Shown: piece by piece, positions 63,395-64,000 of the stretch
How positions within the stretch are numbered: position 1 is the first letter of the stretch
Layout of the letters: every line of letters starts with the position of its first letter
DNA from: Fen-1298 sp050008835
Lineage (GTDB): Bacteria > Bacteroidota > Ignavibacteria > UBA10030
NCBI GenBank assembly: GCA_050008835.1
Contig: JBEKLV010000001.1
Span: 25,750-89,749 of the forward strand
Direction: 5' to 3'
DNA length: 64,000 nt
The notes under the pieces: model-generated
Told to the model about the DNA's origin: nothing
What the model saw: only the letters and a program-made list of their open reading frames with translations
Databases searched by the model: none
Translations under genes and position numbers: made by a program

Positions 63395-63738
63395 GTAAGC
63401 AAATCTCGTAACGCACCTTTAAGTTTCGGAAATGGTTAGTGATGTCAGTCCCGACCGCACTAAAATGGCAAACATGTGCACACATGAATAACTTGCATTC
63501 GTGAGAAAATCTCCGTCCCAACTTGGGTAAACTAAACTGCTCTTATCTTAATGGCTCCTAACTCAATTACTTCCAACTTTTCCTTCGCCTTGCTCTTCTG
63601 CGCATTTTCCGCTATCTTTTTAATAGTTAGAGGAGTAAAGAGTGGCTCTTCATCAAGCATACCACTTTTTACTCTTTGTCATTTATGCGATTCTCTCTTT
63701 AATGCCGTCCGCACGGCAGCAGATTTGATACGTACTTG
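63395..63738. other. Intergenic region before lepA
   Basis: 344 bp. No gene with a family is visible; a 62-codon plus-strand frame at 63551 is serine/leucine-rich and is probably chance. No clear terminator. The lepA start has no obvious Shine-Dalgarno (CGTACTTGATGG). Confidence 0.4.
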
Positions 63739-64000
63739 ATGGAACATCTTCGTAATTTTTGCATCATTGCACACATCGACCACGTCAAGTCAACGCTTGC
63801 CGACCGTCTGCTGGAGTACACTGGCAGCGTCGCCGCTCGTGACATGTCGAAGCAAATGCTCGATGATATGGACCTCGAGCAAGAACGCGGCATCACCATC
63901 AAACTGCATGCCATTCAAATTAAATATCAAGCCCGCAATAAAAAAAATTACACACTCAATCTCATCGACACTCCGGGGCATGTAGATTTCACCTATGAAG
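63739..64000 (+). CDS. lepA: Elongation factor 4 (LepA), N-terminal part, cut by window end
   Basis: From the ATG at 63739 the frame reads MEHLRNFCIIAHIDHVKST then LADRLLEYTGSVAARDM, MDLEQERGITIKLHAIQ and LNLIDTPGHVDFTYE. This is the LepA GTPase start: G2 (RGITIK), G3 (DTPGH). The P-loop normally reads AHIDHGKST; here it is AHIDHVKST (codon GTC for Val). LepA is a ribosome-associated GTPase. The rest lies past the window. Confidence 0.93.
   Translation, partial: MEHLRNFCIIAHIDHVKSTLADRLLEYTGSVAARDMSKQMLDDMDLEQERGITIKLHAIQIKYQARNKKNYTLNLIDTPGHVDFTYE

Noticed and set aside
63551..63739. 62-codon plus-strand frame before lepA
   Set aside because: Serine/leucine-rich, no family, and it runs into the lepA start in another frame; probably chance.

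Overview
The window looks like chromosome of a Gram-negative bacterium of the Bacteroidota/Chlorobiota superphylum, possibly Ignavibacteria-like. This is inferred from a TonB-dependent receptor with a carboxypeptidase-regulatory-like N-terminal domain, a DUF5683 protein after RidA, a BY-kinase, and AT-rich intergenic DNA with short perfect hairpins. No rRNA, tRNA or CRISPR array was found. The phylum call rests on protein family pattern only.

Layout. 1-650: start of an exported patatin-like phospholipase (cut by the window edge) and a small membrane protein. 1006-56598: a surface-polysaccharide locus of more than 50 kb, mostly on the minus strand. It holds three DegT/DnrJ aminotransferases, a nucleotide-sugar epimerase/dehydratase relative, at least eight GT4 glycosyltransferases, GT2-, GT8-like and WecG/TagA-type transferases, two GT-C membrane proteins, two Wzx flippases, a Wzy-type polymerase, three NodB-type deacetylases, two FemAB/GNAT proteins, many SAM methyltransferases, a radical SAM protein, two asparagine-synthetase relatives, an ATP-grasp ligase, a 2-hydroxyacid dehydrogenase, an SLBB protein, a BY-kinase (Wzc-like) and the initiating polyprenyl-phosphate sugar transferase. 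6532-10651 is an inverted plus-strand island with its own flippase and three methyltransferases. A metallophosphoesterase and a TonB receptor sit at 49410-53469. 56600-58700 is a scar zone: a response-regulator fragment, 22-bp direct repeats, a decayed tyrosine recombinase, other coding remnants and hairpins. 58708-60070 holds a YwqK-like protein, a short TPR-like ORF and a methyltransferase. 60461-64000 is housekeeping: parA, parB, ridA, a DUF5683 gene and the start of lepA.

How the genes work together. The sugar transferase (55156-56598) would load the first sugar on undecaprenyl phosphate. The Gfo/Idh oxidoreductase, acetyltransferase and a DegT aminotransferase fit a WbpB/WbpD/WbpE-like route to acetamido-sugars. 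Glycosyltransferases extend the unit, Wzx flips it, the O-antigen polymerase-like protein joins units, and the BY-kinase with the SLBB protein controls chain length and export. Methyltransferases, deacetylases, FemAB proteins and the AsnB-like/2-hydroxyacid dehydrogenase/ATP-grasp trio would decorate the chain, the last possibly with an amide-linked acid.

Most notable: (i) the trio at 26621-30662, whose AsnB-like member lacks the glutaminase cysteine; (ii) three AATAGGT direct repeats at exactly 22-bp spacing ahead of the locus, next to an 18-codon response-regulator stub; (iii) a deleted copy of the asnB 5' end flanking an AT-rich methyltransferase gene; (iv) a tandem glycosyltransferase duplication; (v) a methyltransferase fused to two Cys4 zinc-ribbon-like modules; (vi) a Gly-to-Val change in the LepA P-loop.
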